From Lachnospiraceae bacterium EP-SM-12S-S03 (lineage in GTDB: Bacteria; Bacillota; Clostridia; Lachnospirales; Lachnospiraceae): a stretch of DNA of 64,000 nt. This document shows, piece after piece, positions 9,308 to 18,231 of this stretch (within the stretch, counting starts at the first letter, position 1; every line of letters begins with the position of its first letter). The notes under the pieces are model-generated. The model did not search any database. It saw only the letters and a list, made by a program, of their open reading frames with translations, and was not told where the DNA came from. The position numbers were made by a program, and so were the translations under genes. The stretch covers positions 1 through 64,000 of the forward strand of contig JAJBSL010000013.1 of the NCBI GenBank assembly GCA_020540725.1. The letters run 5' to 3'.

Positions 9308-10063
9308 CTATTTCCCTAATTTTATCGAAAAATATGTGTAGACTAAAGTCATAAAAATATTGCACGCTGTCAACAATACAACCGCTGTAAGTCCTCCATC
9401 AAAGAAAGTTTCTCCCAACATAGCGATCAATGTCGCAACCAACAAGAAGATTCTAGTTATACTGAATGCTTTATATCCTGCCTCGAAAATAATTTTCTTT
9501 TCACCTTCATCGCAACTGCTCAACCATATTTTTTCAAAATTTCTATCAGCCGCATCTCCTTGTTTTAACGGTTCCTTCCTGCGGATCTGCTTGATCGCCG
9601 CGACCTGATAAAACCCACAGACAATTACAATAAAAAGGAAAATTCCAGAGGAAATCAAAAGTTCTTTCACACTCTTCATATTCCGGTACATCTGAAATGC
9701 ATAAGCCGCCATAGATAAATAAATGATAACAGATGTTCCTGCAAGTCCAATATTCCCCCAAAAGTCAAATGTCTGATCAAACTTATCTTGAATCTCATCA
9801 TCTTCATTTTCCTTTGACATCCGCACAATTCCTTCGATTTTTGTATAGCAAAAAATGCTGAGGATCAAAGAAATTACCAGTAAAATTCCAAGTATTACAA
9901 TCGTATTCCCTTTTAGCCAATCTGTCAGATTTTGAAAAACACCATGTATACCGCCACTTAGGAATACGCTGCCTCCCCCTATGATGGCTCCTAATGCTCC
10001 TCCTCCAGCCATCCATAGTACCATTTTCAAATAAGAATTTACCCTTTTTGTTGATTTTTCCAT
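9308..10063 (-). CDS. DUF3169 family membrane protein
   Basis: A 251-residue integral membrane protein with about six hydrophobic segments: two near the N-terminus (glycine-rich GGGALGAIIGGG and a helix around residue 60), two in the middle and two at the end. A charged cytoplasmic loop KENEDDEIQDKFDQTFDFWG lies after the second pair. I place it in DUF3169, a family commonly found downstream of small XRE regulators in Firmicutes; function is unknown. The ATG at 10063 is chosen because AGGAGG lies nine bases upstream; it starts one base after the stop codon of the regulator, so the two are translated together. Confidence 0.8.
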   Translation of the reverse strand: MEKSTKRVNSYLKMVLWMAGGGALGAIIGGGSVFLSGGIHGVFQNLTDWLKGNTIVILGILLVISLILSIFCYTKIEGIVRMSKENEDDEIQDKFDQTFDFWGNIGLAGTSVIIYLSMAAYAFQMYRNMKSVKELLISSGIFLFIVIVCGFYQVAAIKQIRRKEPLKQGDAADRNFEKIWLSSCDEGEKKIIFEAGYKAFSITRIFLLVATLIAMLGETFFDGGLTAVVLLTACNIFMTLVYTYFSIKLGK

Positions 10064-10064
10064 G

Positions 10065-10271
10065 CTATTCATCCTCCTCATAGCTAAAAATTTCTTCCAC
10101 AGATACACCAAATATCTTGGCGAGTTTTAATGCCAAAGCAACGGATGGAGAATAATCCCCTCTCTCGATCAGACTAATTGTCTGCCTTGACACATGCGCA
10201 AGCTCACCGAGTTTTGACTGATTGATATGCAATCTTGCCCTGTGCTCTTTTACCCTGTTTTCCAGTCCCAT
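10065..10271 (-). CDS. XRE-family helix-turn-helix regulator
   Basis: A 68-residue single-domain DNA-binding protein. The HTH spans roughly residues 6-60, with QSKLGELAHVSRQTISLIERG as the helix-turn-helix and recognition helix, followed by SPSVALALKLAKIF. The ATG at 10271 follows AGGAG by eight bases; an ATG two codons earlier is too close. It heads a two-gene operon with the DUF3169 membrane protein. The promoter region carries several TTGACAA/TTGTCAA sites, so I infer that it represses its own operon. Confidence 0.9.
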   Translation of the reverse strand: MGLENRVKEHRARLHINQSKLGELAHVSRQTISLIERGDYSPSVALALKLAKIFGVSVEEIFSYEEDE

Positions 10272-10290
10272 AATCATCTCTCCTAAAGTT

Positions 10291-10370
10291 TTGTCATGAC
10301 AACTTACTTTTACATTTTGACAACTTTATTTGTCATAACCACTATAACATTTGACAACTATTGTTGTCAA
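10291..10370 (-). promoter_or_regulatory. Promoter and operator array of the XRE/DUF3169 operon
   Basis: On the minus strand a -35 TTGACA (10365-10370) and a -10 TATAGT (10341-10346, 18-base spacer) are visible. The region contains a 12-base palindrome TTGTCATGACAA (10291-10302), half-sites TTGACAAC (10317-10324) and TTGTCA (10330-10335), and an inverted repeat TTGACAAC-TATT-GTTGTCAA (10351-10370) that overlaps the -35. The repeated TTGTCA/TGACAA element is a likely binding site of the adjacent XRE protein. Confidence 0.7.
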
Positions 10371-10417
10371 TAGAAAAATCAACATTTCGTAATTTTATCC
10401 TTTTTCACAATTTTTCA

Positions 10418-10510
10418 CTAAATCTCCGTCGCATCTTTCGGCAATTCTTTCACATGTTCCAGAAATTTCCGGCTGTTTTCAGCTTCTTCAAAGTTATACC
10501 GAAAGTGCAT
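10418..10510 (-). pseudogene. Possible gene remnant, 30 codons
   Basis: A short open frame in the 325-base gap between the XRE gene and mnmM. It would read as a charged, protein-like peptide (MHFRYNFEEAENS..., ending KELPKDATEI) that continues open without a start codon toward the terminator at 10537-10566. No ribosome binding site precedes its ATG. It looks like the tail of a decayed gene; I do not recognise the family. The rest of this gap holds only the XRE promoter and the terminator. Confidence 0.3.
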
Positions 10511-10536
10511 TTCATTTAAGGAATTTCTTCTATATG

Positions 10537-10566
10537 ATAAAAGGCAGACTCTTACGAATCCGCCTT
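10537..10566 (-). terminator. Intrinsic terminator after mnmM
   Basis: On the minus strand AAGGCGGATTC pairs with GAGTCTGCCTT (two G-U pairs, loop GTAA) followed by a short TTTTAT tract. It lies 29 bases after the mnmM stop codon. Confidence 0.65.
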
Positions 10567-10595
10567 GAAATTTTATGATATTGCCGCCTGTTCTT

Positions 10596-11159
10596 CTATT
10601 TTTTGAAAATAAATACCGGCATCGGCGGATGATTTCCCCGGTTATAATATTCGTTTACAATCACTGTATATTTCTTTGCAGGAAGTTCCTTAAGATAAGT
10701 TAAAATTCCCTCCTTTTCTTCAAAACCCGTATCCCCTCCGCTGTAAATGCAGAGACTCATCATACCGCTGCTTTTTAAGATTTGAAGCCCTTTTTCAACC
10801 GCCACTATGCTTGTCTGAAGCTTTGTTGCAATCTCGTGATCTCCGCCCGGAAGATATCCAAAGTTAAAGCAGATTACATCTGCGAGTTCTTGCTCTGCAT
10901 ATCTATCCATATGCTCATGTCCGTCTTTTACCAAAGTCGCACGCTTTTCATAACCATGAGATTGTAAAAGTTCCCGTGTTGTGCATAATGCTTCCTCCTG
11001 AATATCAAAAGCCAATACATGTCCGTCATCGCCGGCAAGCTCACACAAAAACAGTGTATCATTTCCATTTCCCATAGTTGCATCAATATAATAACCGCCT
11101 TGCCGTGATTGAGACCGTATAACCTCATGACACCAGTATGTAATCTGTGATTGATTCAT
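10596..11159 (-). CDS. mnmM: tRNA methyltransferase MnmM (YtqB family)
   Basis: A 187-residue class I SAM-dependent methyltransferase. Motif I is DATMGNGNDTLFL (about residues 26-38), an acidic SAM-ribose position follows in AFDIQEEAL, and the family signatures NFGYLPGGDH and NHPPMPVFIF are present. Its Bacillus homologue YtqB has been shown to methylate 5-aminomethyl-2-thiouridine at the tRNA wobble base, completing mnm5s2U. The length fits the family. The start lies two bases downstream of the parC stop codon, so it is likely cotranscribed with parE-parC, and a terminator follows. Confidence 0.85.
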   Translation of the reverse strand: MNQSQITYWCHEVIRSQSRQGGYYIDATMGNGNDTLFLCELAGDDGHVLAFDIQEEALCTTRELLQSHGYEKRATLVKDGHEHMDRYAEQELADVICFNFGYLPGGDHEIATKLQTSIVAVEKGLQILKSSGMMSLCIYSGGDTGFEEKEGILTYLKELPAKKYTVIVNEYYNRGNHPPMPVFIFKK

Positions 11160-11161
11160 TT

Positions 11162-13408
11162 TTATCCTCTCGCCTTCGTTCCTGTTCCGTCTCTTTTCGC
11201 TAGTTTCAATCTGTTCAAAGTGACTTCCTTTTCTTTATACGGAACTTTTATTTCCGTCCCCTCTTCAAACAAATACACACTTTCCAACACATCATTCTTC
11301 TGAAGTTTCATTCCTCTGACACCAATCGCTGTCTTTTTCTTTTCCGACACTTCTTCCGAAAGGAAACGTAAGAAATATCCATTTTCTGTCTGAAGTACAA
11401 CGTTCTGAGATCCATGAATCACCTGAACACTAATCACCTCATCATCTTCCTGCAGCTTTGTGGCTGCGATCGTTCGTTTACTTACCTGAAACTCACTTCC
11501 GTCTACTTTCTTGATCATCCCTTGTTTCGTTGCAAAAATAAGTTTTGAATCAGTAAACTGCTCTTCCTCACAAATGCAAATCATATTTTCCTCTGTACTT
11601 GCATAGTTGCAAATATTGTCAATCGGAGTCCCTTTATCACGGAATTTTCCATAAGGAATATCCAATACTTTTACCTGATGCATTTTCCCGGTATCTGTAA
11701 AAATACAAATCTTTCCTGTATTCAGACAACGAATCACATATTTATTTTCCGAATCCGCAGCTTCTTTATTTCTTTCATAAGTTGCTACATCTACAGCACG
11801 TGTATATCCGAAACGATCCATAAGAACAATGACTTCCTGTTCTTCAATCTTCTTCTCTTCAAACACCGCTTCTTCTGCATTTTCAACCACCGTACGGCGC
11901 TTTCTCCCATACGCTTTCTTATAAGAGTCCAGCTCAGCTATAATAACGTCTGCCATAGAATCGTAATTATTTAAAATATCCTCATATCTTGCAATATTTT
12001 TCAACGTCTCTTCATGTTCTTTTTGAAGTGCTTCTATTTCCAAGCCGATTAATTTGTAGAGGCGCATTTCCAGAATAGCCGTTGCCTGCCGCTCTGTAAA
12101 TCGAAGAAGCATAGCCATTTTCTCGGAAATCTTGGACTTAAATTTAATATTCTCTGTAATTCCTTCTGTCAGACATGCTTTCGCATCTTTGATGGATTTA
12201 CTCCCCCGCAAAATTTCTATGATCAGATCAATGACATCACACGCCTTGATGAGTCCTTCCTGAATCTCTTTTTTATCTTTTTCTTTTGCCAGAAGATTGT
12301 TGTATTTTCTTGTAGCAAGATCGAATTGAAAATCCACATGATGTTCAATAATCTTCTTGATTCCCATTGTTTCCGGCTTTCCATTGGCTACCGCCAGCAT
12401 ATTCACACCGAATGTATCTTCCAGACGTGTTTTCTTATAGAGCATATTCTTGAGGTTTTCTACATCTGCATCTTTCCGAAGATCAAGGACAATACGGATT
12501 CCTTCTTTAGAAGATTGATTGGAAATATCTATGATATCATTCGTCTTCTTTGTCTCTACAAGCGTTGCCACATCATTTAAGAACTTGCCGATTCCGCTTC
12601 CGATCATTGTGTATGGAATCTCAGAAATTACAAGACGCTTTTTCCCTCTTTTTAATTCTTCAAGCTCTACTTTCCCGCGAATTTTAATCTTTCCTGTTCC
12701 ACTTTCATAAATATCCGGAAGGTCATCTTTATTGACCACAATGCCACCTGTCGGAAAATCCGGCCCCTTTATGTATTTCATCAACTGTTTTGTCGTGATA
12801 TCATTGTTCTTCATATACGCTTTCACCGCATCAATGACCTCACTCAGATTGTGTGTCGGAATACTGGTTGCCATACCGACTGCAATTCCTTCTGCCCCAT
12901 TGACCAAAAGATTCGGGATTCGCACCGGCAGAACTTCCGGCTCTTTTTCCGTTTCATCAAAGTTCGGGACAAAATCTACCACATCCTTGTCCAAATCCGA
13001 AAGATACACTTCCTGAGTAAGTTTTGCAAGGCGGGCCTCAGTGTAACGCATGGCCGCGGCTCCGTCCCCTTCAATGGATCCAAAGTTTCCATGGCCATCC
13101 ACAAGGACCATTCCCTTTTTAAACTCCTGTGCCATCACAACGAGAGCCTCATAAATAGAACTGTCTCCATGGGGATGATATTTACCCATCGTATCACCTA
13201 CGATACGGGCGCATTTTCTATATGGTTTATCATATTTAATGCCAAGTTCGTGCATATCATATAGCGTTCTTCTTTGTACCGGTTTTAACCCGTCACGTAC
13301 ATCCGGCAACGCTCTAGCCACAATGACACTCATCGCATAGTCGATAAATGATTTTTTCATGACTTCCGAATATTCCGTTCTTATAATCTGTGAATCATCC
13401 ATATTCAC
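11162..13408 (-). CDS. parC: DNA topoisomerase IV subunit A
   Basis: A 748-residue type IIA topoisomerase cleavage subunit. The N-terminal breakage-reunion domain carries VIVARALPDVRDGLKPVQRR, KYHPHGDSS and the active-site tyrosine in AMRYTEARL (about residue 122); VNGAEGIAVGMAT and a long coiled coil follow, then beta-propeller blades such as IRCLNTGKICIFTDTG. I see no GyrA box (QRRGGKG) in the C-terminal domain, which favours decatenating topoisomerase IV over gyrase, although a divergent second gyrase is possible. It directly follows parE with a six-base gap. Confidence 0.88.
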   Translation of the reverse strand: MNMDDSQIIRTEYSEVMKKSFIDYAMSVIVARALPDVRDGLKPVQRRTLYDMHELGIKYDKPYRKCARIVGDTMGKYHPHGDSSIYEALVVMAQEFKKGMVLVDGHGNFGSIEGDGAAAMRYTEARLAKLTQEVYLSDLDKDVVDFVPNFDETEKEPEVLPVRIPNLLVNGAEGIAVGMATSIPTHNLSEVIDAVKAYMKNNDITTKQLMKYIKGPDFPTGGIVVNKDDLPDIYESGTGKIKIRGKVELEELKRGKKRLVISEIPYTMIGSGIGKFLNDVATLVETKKTNDIIDISNQSSKEGIRIVLDLRKDADVENLKNMLYKKTRLEDTFGVNMLAVANGKPETMGIKKIIEHHVDFQFDLATRKYNNLLAKEKDKKEIQEGLIKACDVIDLIIEILRGSKSIKDAKACLTEGITENIKFKSKISEKMAMLLRFTERQATAILEMRLYKLIGLEIEALQKEHEETLKNIARYEDILNNYDSMADVIIAELDSYKKAYGRKRRTVVENAEEAVFEEKKIEEQEVIVLMDRFGYTRAVDVATYERNKEAADSENKYVIRCLNTGKICIFTDTGKMHQVKVLDIPYGKFRDKGTPIDNICNYASTEENMICICEEEQFTDSKLIFATKQGMIKKVDGSEFQVSKRTIAATKLQEDDEVISVQVIHGSQNVVLQTENGYFLRFLSEEVSEKKKTAIGVRGMKLQKNDVLESVYLFEEGTEIKVPYKEKEVTLNRLKLAKRDGTGTKARG

Positions 13409-13414
13409 TGCCTC

Positions 13415-15337
13415 CTATATATCCAGTTCCGCTTCCGTTGCATTTTCATAGATAAATGCCCGTCTTGGCGGCACTTCCGTTCCCATTAGTAATTCTGTCA
13501 CACTGGATGCCATCCGCGCATCTTCAATCTCTACACGCTTCATGATACGAGTCTCAGGATTTAAAGTTGTCTCCCAAAGCTGATTTGCATCCATCTCACC
13601 AAGACCTTTGTATCTTTGTAATGTAAATGGCCCGCTGTGCGTTTTCCGATAGCGCTCCAGCGCTTTGTCATCATACAGGTATTCTTCTTTTCCCTTCTTT
13701 GGCATAGCCTTATAAAGAGGTGGCATGGCAATGTAGACATGTCCTTCGTAAATCAATTCCGGCATAAAGCGGTAAAATAACGTCAATAGCAATGTAGAAA
13801 TATGGGCACCGTCTACGTCCGCATCTGCCATGATAATGATTTTATCATAACGAAGTTTTGTAATATCAAAATCATTTCCATAGCCTTCTGAAAATCCGCA
13901 TCCAAATGCATTGATCATCGTTTTAATCTCTGCATTGGCAAGTACTTTGTCAATACTTGCTTTCTCTACATTCAAAATTTTACCTCGAATGGGAAGGATT
14001 GCCTGATACTGGCGGTTTCGCGCCGTTTTCGCCGAGCCTCCGGCAGAATCTCCCTCTACGATAAATATCTCACATTTACTTGCATCACGGCTTTCACAGT
14101 TGGCAAGCTTTCCATTGCTGTCAAAAGAATATTTCTGCTTAGTCAGAAGATTAGTCTTGGCCTTTTCTTCTGTTTTGCGGATCTTTGCCGCCTTTTCTGC
14201 GCAAGATAAGACCTTCTTTAATGTATCTAAATTCTTGTCAAAAAATAAAGTGATCTCATCACTTGTCACCTTACTTGCTGCTTTACCTGCATCCGGATTG
14301 TCAAGCTTTGTCTTCGTTTGACCTTCAAAGCGTGGATCCGGGTGTTTAATGGACACAATAGCCGTCATTCCATTCCGGATATCCGCACCGGTAAAATTCG
14401 TATCCTTTTCTTTTAAAATTCCAATTTCACGGGCATACTGGTTCATGACCATGGTAAACGTAGATTTGAATCCGGTTAAGTGGGTTCCTCCCTCAGAGTT
14501 ATAAATGTTATTACAGAATCCAAGCACATTTTCATGGAACTCATTCACATATTGGAATGCCACTTCTACCTCAATTCCATCTGCCGTCCCCTTAAAATAT
14601 ACCGGATCATGGATCACTTCTTTTTTCTGATTCAAATCTTTGATAAATCCTAAAATACCATTTGGTTCATGGTATTCGATGTGCTCTCTTACTGTCTGGC
14701 GTCTGTCTTCAAATATGATCGTAAGTGTTGGATTCAAATAGGCAGTTTCATGAAGACGGCTCTTAATCTCATCCGCTTTGAACCATGTTTTTTCAAAAAT
14801 CGTATCATCCGGCAAAAAATTTACTGTTGTTCCTGTTTTTCTTGTTTTCCCAATTACCGGAAGAAGGCCGTCCACAAGTTCTATTGTCGGAATTCCTCTC
14901 TCATAATGGTCATGGTGGATTGCTCCGCCACTACTGATCTTTACATCCATATAAGTTGAAAGCGCATTTACAACAGAAGATCCTACACCATGAAGTCCAC
15001 CGCTTGTCTTATATGCAGAATCGTCGAACTTACCGCCCGCATGCAATGTCGTATAGACAAGACGTGCTGCCGGTACCCCTTTCTGATGCATGCCTACCGG
15101 AACCCCTCGTCCGTTATCACTCACCGTAGCCGAACCATCTTTTTCCAAAGTCACCTCAATCGTATCGCAAAACCCTGCAAGATGCTCATCTACCGCATTG
15201 TCTACAATCTCATATACAAGATGATTCAAACCTTTTGTCGATACACTTCCGATATACATCCCCGGTCTTACACGGACTGCTTCAAGTCCTTCCAATACTG
15301 AAATACTATCTGCATCATATGTATTTTTCTTTGCCAT
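13415..15337 (-). CDS. parE: DNA topoisomerase IV subunit B
   Basis: A 640-residue ATPase subunit. The GHKL ATPase domain shows EIVDNAVDE, DNGRGVPVGMH and GGLHGVGSSVVNALS; the transducer has TKLDNP; and the TOPRIM domain has IFIVEGDSAGG, PIRGKILNVEKA and IMADADVDGAHI. The C-terminal motif LQRYKGLGEMDANQLWETT is complete. Partner of ParC downstream, forming the heterotetramer that unlinks daughter chromosomes. Its own promoter is probably at 15414-15442. Confidence 0.9.
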   Translation of the reverse strand: MAKKNTYDADSISVLEGLEAVRVRPGMYIGSVSTKGLNHLVYEIVDNAVDEHLAGFCDTIEVTLEKDGSATVSDNGRGVPVGMHQKGVPAARLVYTTLHAGGKFDDSAYKTSGGLHGVGSSVVNALSTYMDVKISSGGAIHHDHYERGIPTIELVDGLLPVIGKTRKTGTTVNFLPDDTIFEKTWFKADEIKSRLHETAYLNPTLTIIFEDRRQTVREHIEYHEPNGILGFIKDLNQKKEVIHDPVYFKGTADGIEVEVAFQYVNEFHENVLGFCNNIYNSEGGTHLTGFKSTFTMVMNQYAREIGILKEKDTNFTGADIRNGMTAIVSIKHPDPRFEGQTKTKLDNPDAGKAASKVTSDEITLFFDKNLDTLKKVLSCAEKAAKIRKTEEKAKTNLLTKQKYSFDSNGKLANCESRDASKCEIFIVEGDSAGGSAKTARNRQYQAILPIRGKILNVEKASIDKVLANAEIKTMINAFGCGFSEGYGNDFDITKLRYDKIIIMADADVDGAHISTLLLTLFYRFMPELIYEGHVYIAMPPLYKAMPKKGKEEYLYDDKALERYRKTHSGPFTLQRYKGLGEMDANQLWETTLNPETRIMKRVEIEDARMASSVTELLMGTEVPPRRAFIYENATEAELDI

Positions 15338-15413
15338 TTATATGCGTCCTTTCTTCTTATATTCCCTTTTTTCATATGTATTTTAAAAGGGCAAACTTAT
15401 CCAAACTATCACC

Positions 15414-15442
15414 AGTTTAGCACAAATTATGCTGTTATACAA
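15414..15442 (-). promoter_or_regulatory. Candidate promoter of parE-parC-mnmM
   Basis: TTGTAT (15437-15442), a 17-base spacer and TAAACT (15414-15419) on the minus strand, about 75 bases before parE, in the gap downstream of spoIIP. Confidence 0.5.
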
Positions 15443-15449
15443 ATAAATT

Positions 15450-16646
15450 TTATCCCACTACTTCATTTAATATTTCAGCAAGAAGCTCCATCGCATTTTT
15501 CATTTCCTCTACGGTATTGGTCTGTGCCCCGCCTTCGATCAGCATATTTTTCGGCTTGAAATGCATATTATAACGGTAACCCTTCAAGTAAATATTGCGA
15601 GTAAACCCCGGATACATCTTCTCCGCCGCAATCTTCATCTGCAAAGAAAGCGCGAGATTATTCTGAATATAAGGATTTTCTAAAATTGTTACCTTCCCGT
15701 TTGTTCTTGTCCGGCTAAGCCCATTGAAAAACATAATTTTTGCCGTAGGTTTCCCATTGATTTCTGTCACAAGATGGGTATCTTCCCGTACACCGTCACG
15801 ATGAAGATCAATAACCATTTCAATGCTCGGATTCTCTTTCAGAATTTTCTGTATCTCAGGTTTCGCCCTCTCATACGCCTTACTACGATCCACATGTCCA
15901 TTTTCCATGTCATAGATCCCCTCATGATGCAATGTCTCGATTCCGTATTTTTCATTTAAAAGATTTGCAAGTATCCGCCCCATTCCTACAATGGTCGTAT
16001 TGACATCTCCAGGAACGGAATCTTTGAACGCTTCCTGTGAATGCGTGTGATACAGAAGAATCTTCGGCCCCTCCTTTGTCTTATCTAATTTCATATCCGC
16101 ATTCAAAAGTTTTTCCGCCTGCAAATCCTCCGGCTTTACAAAAGTAGAACTATCCACTGTATAAAAGTGACTTGTCAAATAGTCAAAATTATTTAATTTT
16201 TCCATAGACAAGTCAATCGTACTTTTATTTGTATTCTTTGCTTCTTTGGAAGCCTGTTTTACCGATTCATTATTTTCATCTTCTTTTGCAAGTTTTCCGT
16301 TTTCATCCACTTCATTTTCGTCTGCTTCCTGCATGGCAAGAATCATTTCATTTGTCATCTCATCTTCCAACTCCGAAGTATAGACTACTTTATCATCTAT
16401 GTAACTTCCCAGAGGTACGAGATGAAATGCACATTCTACAATCGCTTCTCTGGGACCTTTGTTTTCCCTGTCTACATATGACAGACCTGTCATATAAGTC
16501 TTCTCGGTTATCGTCTGAAGTTTTGCATGGAAATTCATTTTCCACTCCTCTGTAATCCTTGTTCCACTCATGGATAACATATAAGTTCCTAATGCAACAA
16601 CCGCTCCACCTGCCGCAATCTTCCTTATATTATATTTCCTTTTCAC
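15450..16646 (-). CDS. spoIIP: Stage II sporulation protein P
   Basis: A 398-residue peptidoglycan amidase/endopeptidase needed for engulfment of the forespore, working with SpoIID and SpoIIM. A single N-terminal membrane anchor (about residues 8-28) is followed by a charged, low-complexity linker (about 95-145) and the catalytic domain: LLYHTHSQEAF (zinc histidine, about residue 200), DLHRDGVR and LIEGGAQTNT near the C-terminus. The start is GTG after a purine-rich AGGCAGGTGG. It lies 54 bases after gpr and both serve the sporulation-germination cycle. No clear sporulation-sigma promoter could be assigned. Confidence 0.95.
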   Translation of the reverse strand: MKRKYNIRKIAAGGAVVALGTYMLSMSGTRITEEWKMNFHAKLQTITEKTYMTGLSYVDRENKGPREAIVECAFHLVPLGSYIDDKVVYTSELEDEMTNEMILAMQEADENEVDENGKLAKEDENNESVKQASKEAKNTNKSTIDLSMEKLNNFDYLTSHFYTVDSSTFVKPEDLQAEKLLNADMKLDKTKEGPKILLYHTHSQEAFKDSVPGDVNTTIVGMGRILANLLNEKYGIETLHHEGIYDMENGHVDRSKAYERAKPEIQKILKENPSIEMVIDLHRDGVREDTHLVTEINGKPTAKIMFFNGLSRTRTNGKVTILENPYIQNNLALSLQMKIAAEKMYPGFTRNIYLKGYRYNMHFKPKNMLIEGGAQTNTVEEMKNAMELLAEILNEVVG

Positions 16647-16700
16647 GCCGCCACCTGCCTCCGCATATTATCTCAACATTATATGAAGCAGCTTTTTGTT

Positions 16701-17669
16701 TTATTCGCATGTCCCATTTGCAAATAACATGTTTAATGCCTCTGATATTGTATAGCTAATTCGTTTGACCGTCTCATCAATATCTTTCGGAGTAACAAAC
16801 ATGCCGTTTAGGTGAGGAGATATCAGTTCTTTGATCAGCTCATATTTTTCCGTAGCATTATAACCTTGCAGCACTACTCCTACTCCTTTTAACATTTCAG
16901 ATGTTTCTAAGGCTGCAAGAAGGTTTTCCATCGTATCATTGACAATAGTTGCCGCATCAACTACTGTAGGCACACCAATGGCAATCACCGGAATTCCGAG
17001 CGTATCTTCCGTAAGCGCATTTCTATGATTGCCTACACCTGATCCGGGATTGATTCCCGTATCTGCAAGCTGTATAGTGCGGTTCAATCTTTTGGAATTT
17101 CTTGCCGCCAAAGCATCAATCGCAATGGCAAAATCCGGTTTCGTTTCTTCCACTACCCCTTTGACAATTTCCAACGTCTCCATTCCGGTCTGTCCCATCA
17201 CACCTGGCACAATCGCACTTACTGTATGCACTTTTTCTCCACCCATAGCATATTTCCCATATTCTTTTATGATATGCCTTGTTACCACAAGATTGTCTGC
17301 CACATCAGGTCCTAGCGCATCCGGTGTCACAAGACGGTTCCCCAATCCGATTACCAAAACATTATATTCTTCTTTTTCTCCTTGTATCAGTTCTTTCAAA
17401 ATCTGCGCTATCTCTTTGGAAACTTCTCTATGATAGTCCTCATCTGGCACCGCCAGATTTGGCGCTTCGAGTGTAATATACGTCCCGACCGGTTTCCCCA
17501 TGGTTTTTGCACCCTTTTCTGTCTGAATAACAACTCTGGTCGTCCGAATCTCCAATTTCTCATCATACTCTTCCTCTAACACCACTCCCGGAACTTCTAC
17601 ATTATCTGACTCAAACCTTTCTTTCTGCTCCAAGGCTAAATCCGTCCGGATATTGTACTTATCAATCAT
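16701..17669 (-). CDS. gpr: Germination (GPR) endopeptidase
   Basis: A 322-residue A25-family aspartic protease that degrades small acid-soluble spore proteins when spores germinate. It has the N-terminal prosegment with the self-cleavage region (YNIRTDLALEQ), and the catalytic core with VIGLGNRLVTPDALGP and FAIAIDALAARN. The length is slightly below Bacillus GPR (about 370). The ATG follows AGGAG. It is divergent from rpsT and upstream of spoIIP. The forespore-specific promoter expected for this family could not be pinned down by eye. Confidence 0.95.
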   Translation of the reverse strand: MIDKYNIRTDLALEQKERFESDNVEVPGVVLEEEYDEKLEIRTTRVVIQTEKGAKTMGKPVGTYITLEAPNLAVPDEDYHREVSKEIAQILKELIQGEKEEYNVLVIGLGNRLVTPDALGPDVADNLVVTRHIIKEYGKYAMGGEKVHTVSAIVPGVMGQTGMETLEIVKGVVEETKPDFAIAIDALAARNSKRLNRTIQLADTGINPGSGVGNHRNALTEDTLGIPVIAIGVPTVVDAATIVNDTMENLLAALETSEMLKGVGVVLQGYNATEKYELIKELISPHLNGMFVTPKDIDETVKRISYTISEALNMLFANGTCE

Positions 17670-17731
17670 GATATACTCCTCACTTTATAATTTCTAGTTG
17701 TTAGTTTTTACATTTTTTTTAGAAATATGTA

Positions 17732-17760
17732 TTGACAAGTACTACTTATTGACATACAAT
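17732..17760 (+). promoter_or_regulatory. Sigma-A promoter of rpsT
   Basis: A consensus TTGACA (17732-17737), a 17-base spacer and TACAAT (17755-17760). It places transcription about 75 bases before the TTG start. Confidence 0.8.
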
Positions 17761-17773
17761 AAATGAGTATGTT

Positions 17774-17805
17774 CCGTTAGATCGTTCCGTGTCCGGCTCT
17801 AATGG
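17774..17805 (+). promoter_or_regulatory. Leader hairpin upstream of rpsT
   Basis: CCGTTAGA (17774-17781) pairs with TCTAATGG (17798-17805) with one G-U, enclosing TCGTTCCGTGTCCGGC. It lies inside the predicted rpsT 5' leader. Ribosomal-protein leaders are often autogenous control sites; that role is inferred here. Confidence 0.45.
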
Positions 17806-17843
17806 AAAGATTATTGATAATTCATGATTGGGAGGTGTTCAGA

Positions 17844-18107
17844 TTGGCTAACATTAAATCTGCAAAAAAGAGAATTTTAGTTAATGAGACAAAAGCTGCT
17901 AGAAATAAAGCAATTAAATCTAAAGTTAAAACTTATGTGAAAAAAGTAGAGGCTGCTGTTGTTGCTCATGATAAAGCTGCTGCTTCTGAAGCATTAAAAG
18001 TTGCTATCGTAGAGATCAACAAGGCTGGTAGCAAAGGTGTTTATCACAAAAATACATGCGCTAGAAAAGTTTCTCGTTTAACAAAAGCTGTTAACGGAAT
18101 TGCCTAA
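17844..18107 (+). CDS. rpsT: 30S ribosomal protein S20
   Basis: An 87-residue protein, the normal length for S20, which binds 16S rRNA early in assembly of the small subunit. It begins ANIKSAKKRI after the initiator and is lysine-rich, ending in CARKVSRLTKAVNG. The start is TTG at 17844 because GGGAGG lies eight bases upstream and the length then matches the family; an upstream in-frame ATG would add 14 uncharacteristic residues. A UUG start is also used by E. coli rpsT, where it is needed for autogenous control. Single gene with its own promoter, leader hairpin and terminator. Confidence 0.97.
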   Translation: MANIKSAKKRILVNETKAARNKAIKSKVKTYVKKVEAAVVAHDKAAASEALKVAIVEINKAGSKGVYHKNTCARKVSRLTKAVNGIA

Positions 18108-18150
18108 TCAGTTAAGACTATATAATAAGATTTCTCGAGAATTCTTATGA

Positions 18151-18194
18151 AAAGAAAACCAGCCATACCGTCATGTGGCTGGTTTTCTTTTATA
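18151..18194. terminator. Terminator of rpsT, probably bidirectional
   Basis: A perfect 15-base inverted repeat (AAAGAAAACCAGCCA at 18151-18165 with its complement at 18176-18190) followed by T residues on the plus strand. The minus strand also ends in TTTT and may serve the converging phosphoribosyltransferase-like gene. Confidence 0.85.
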
Positions 18195-18231
18195 CGTAAT
18201 GGCAATAAACCAAAGTACGAAATTCCTATGT

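Noticed and set aside
11162..15337. Chromosomal gyrB-gyrA pair near the replication origin
   Set aside because: No GyrA box is visible in the A subunit and no dnaA, dnaN or recF genes are nearby, so topoisomerase IV is preferred.
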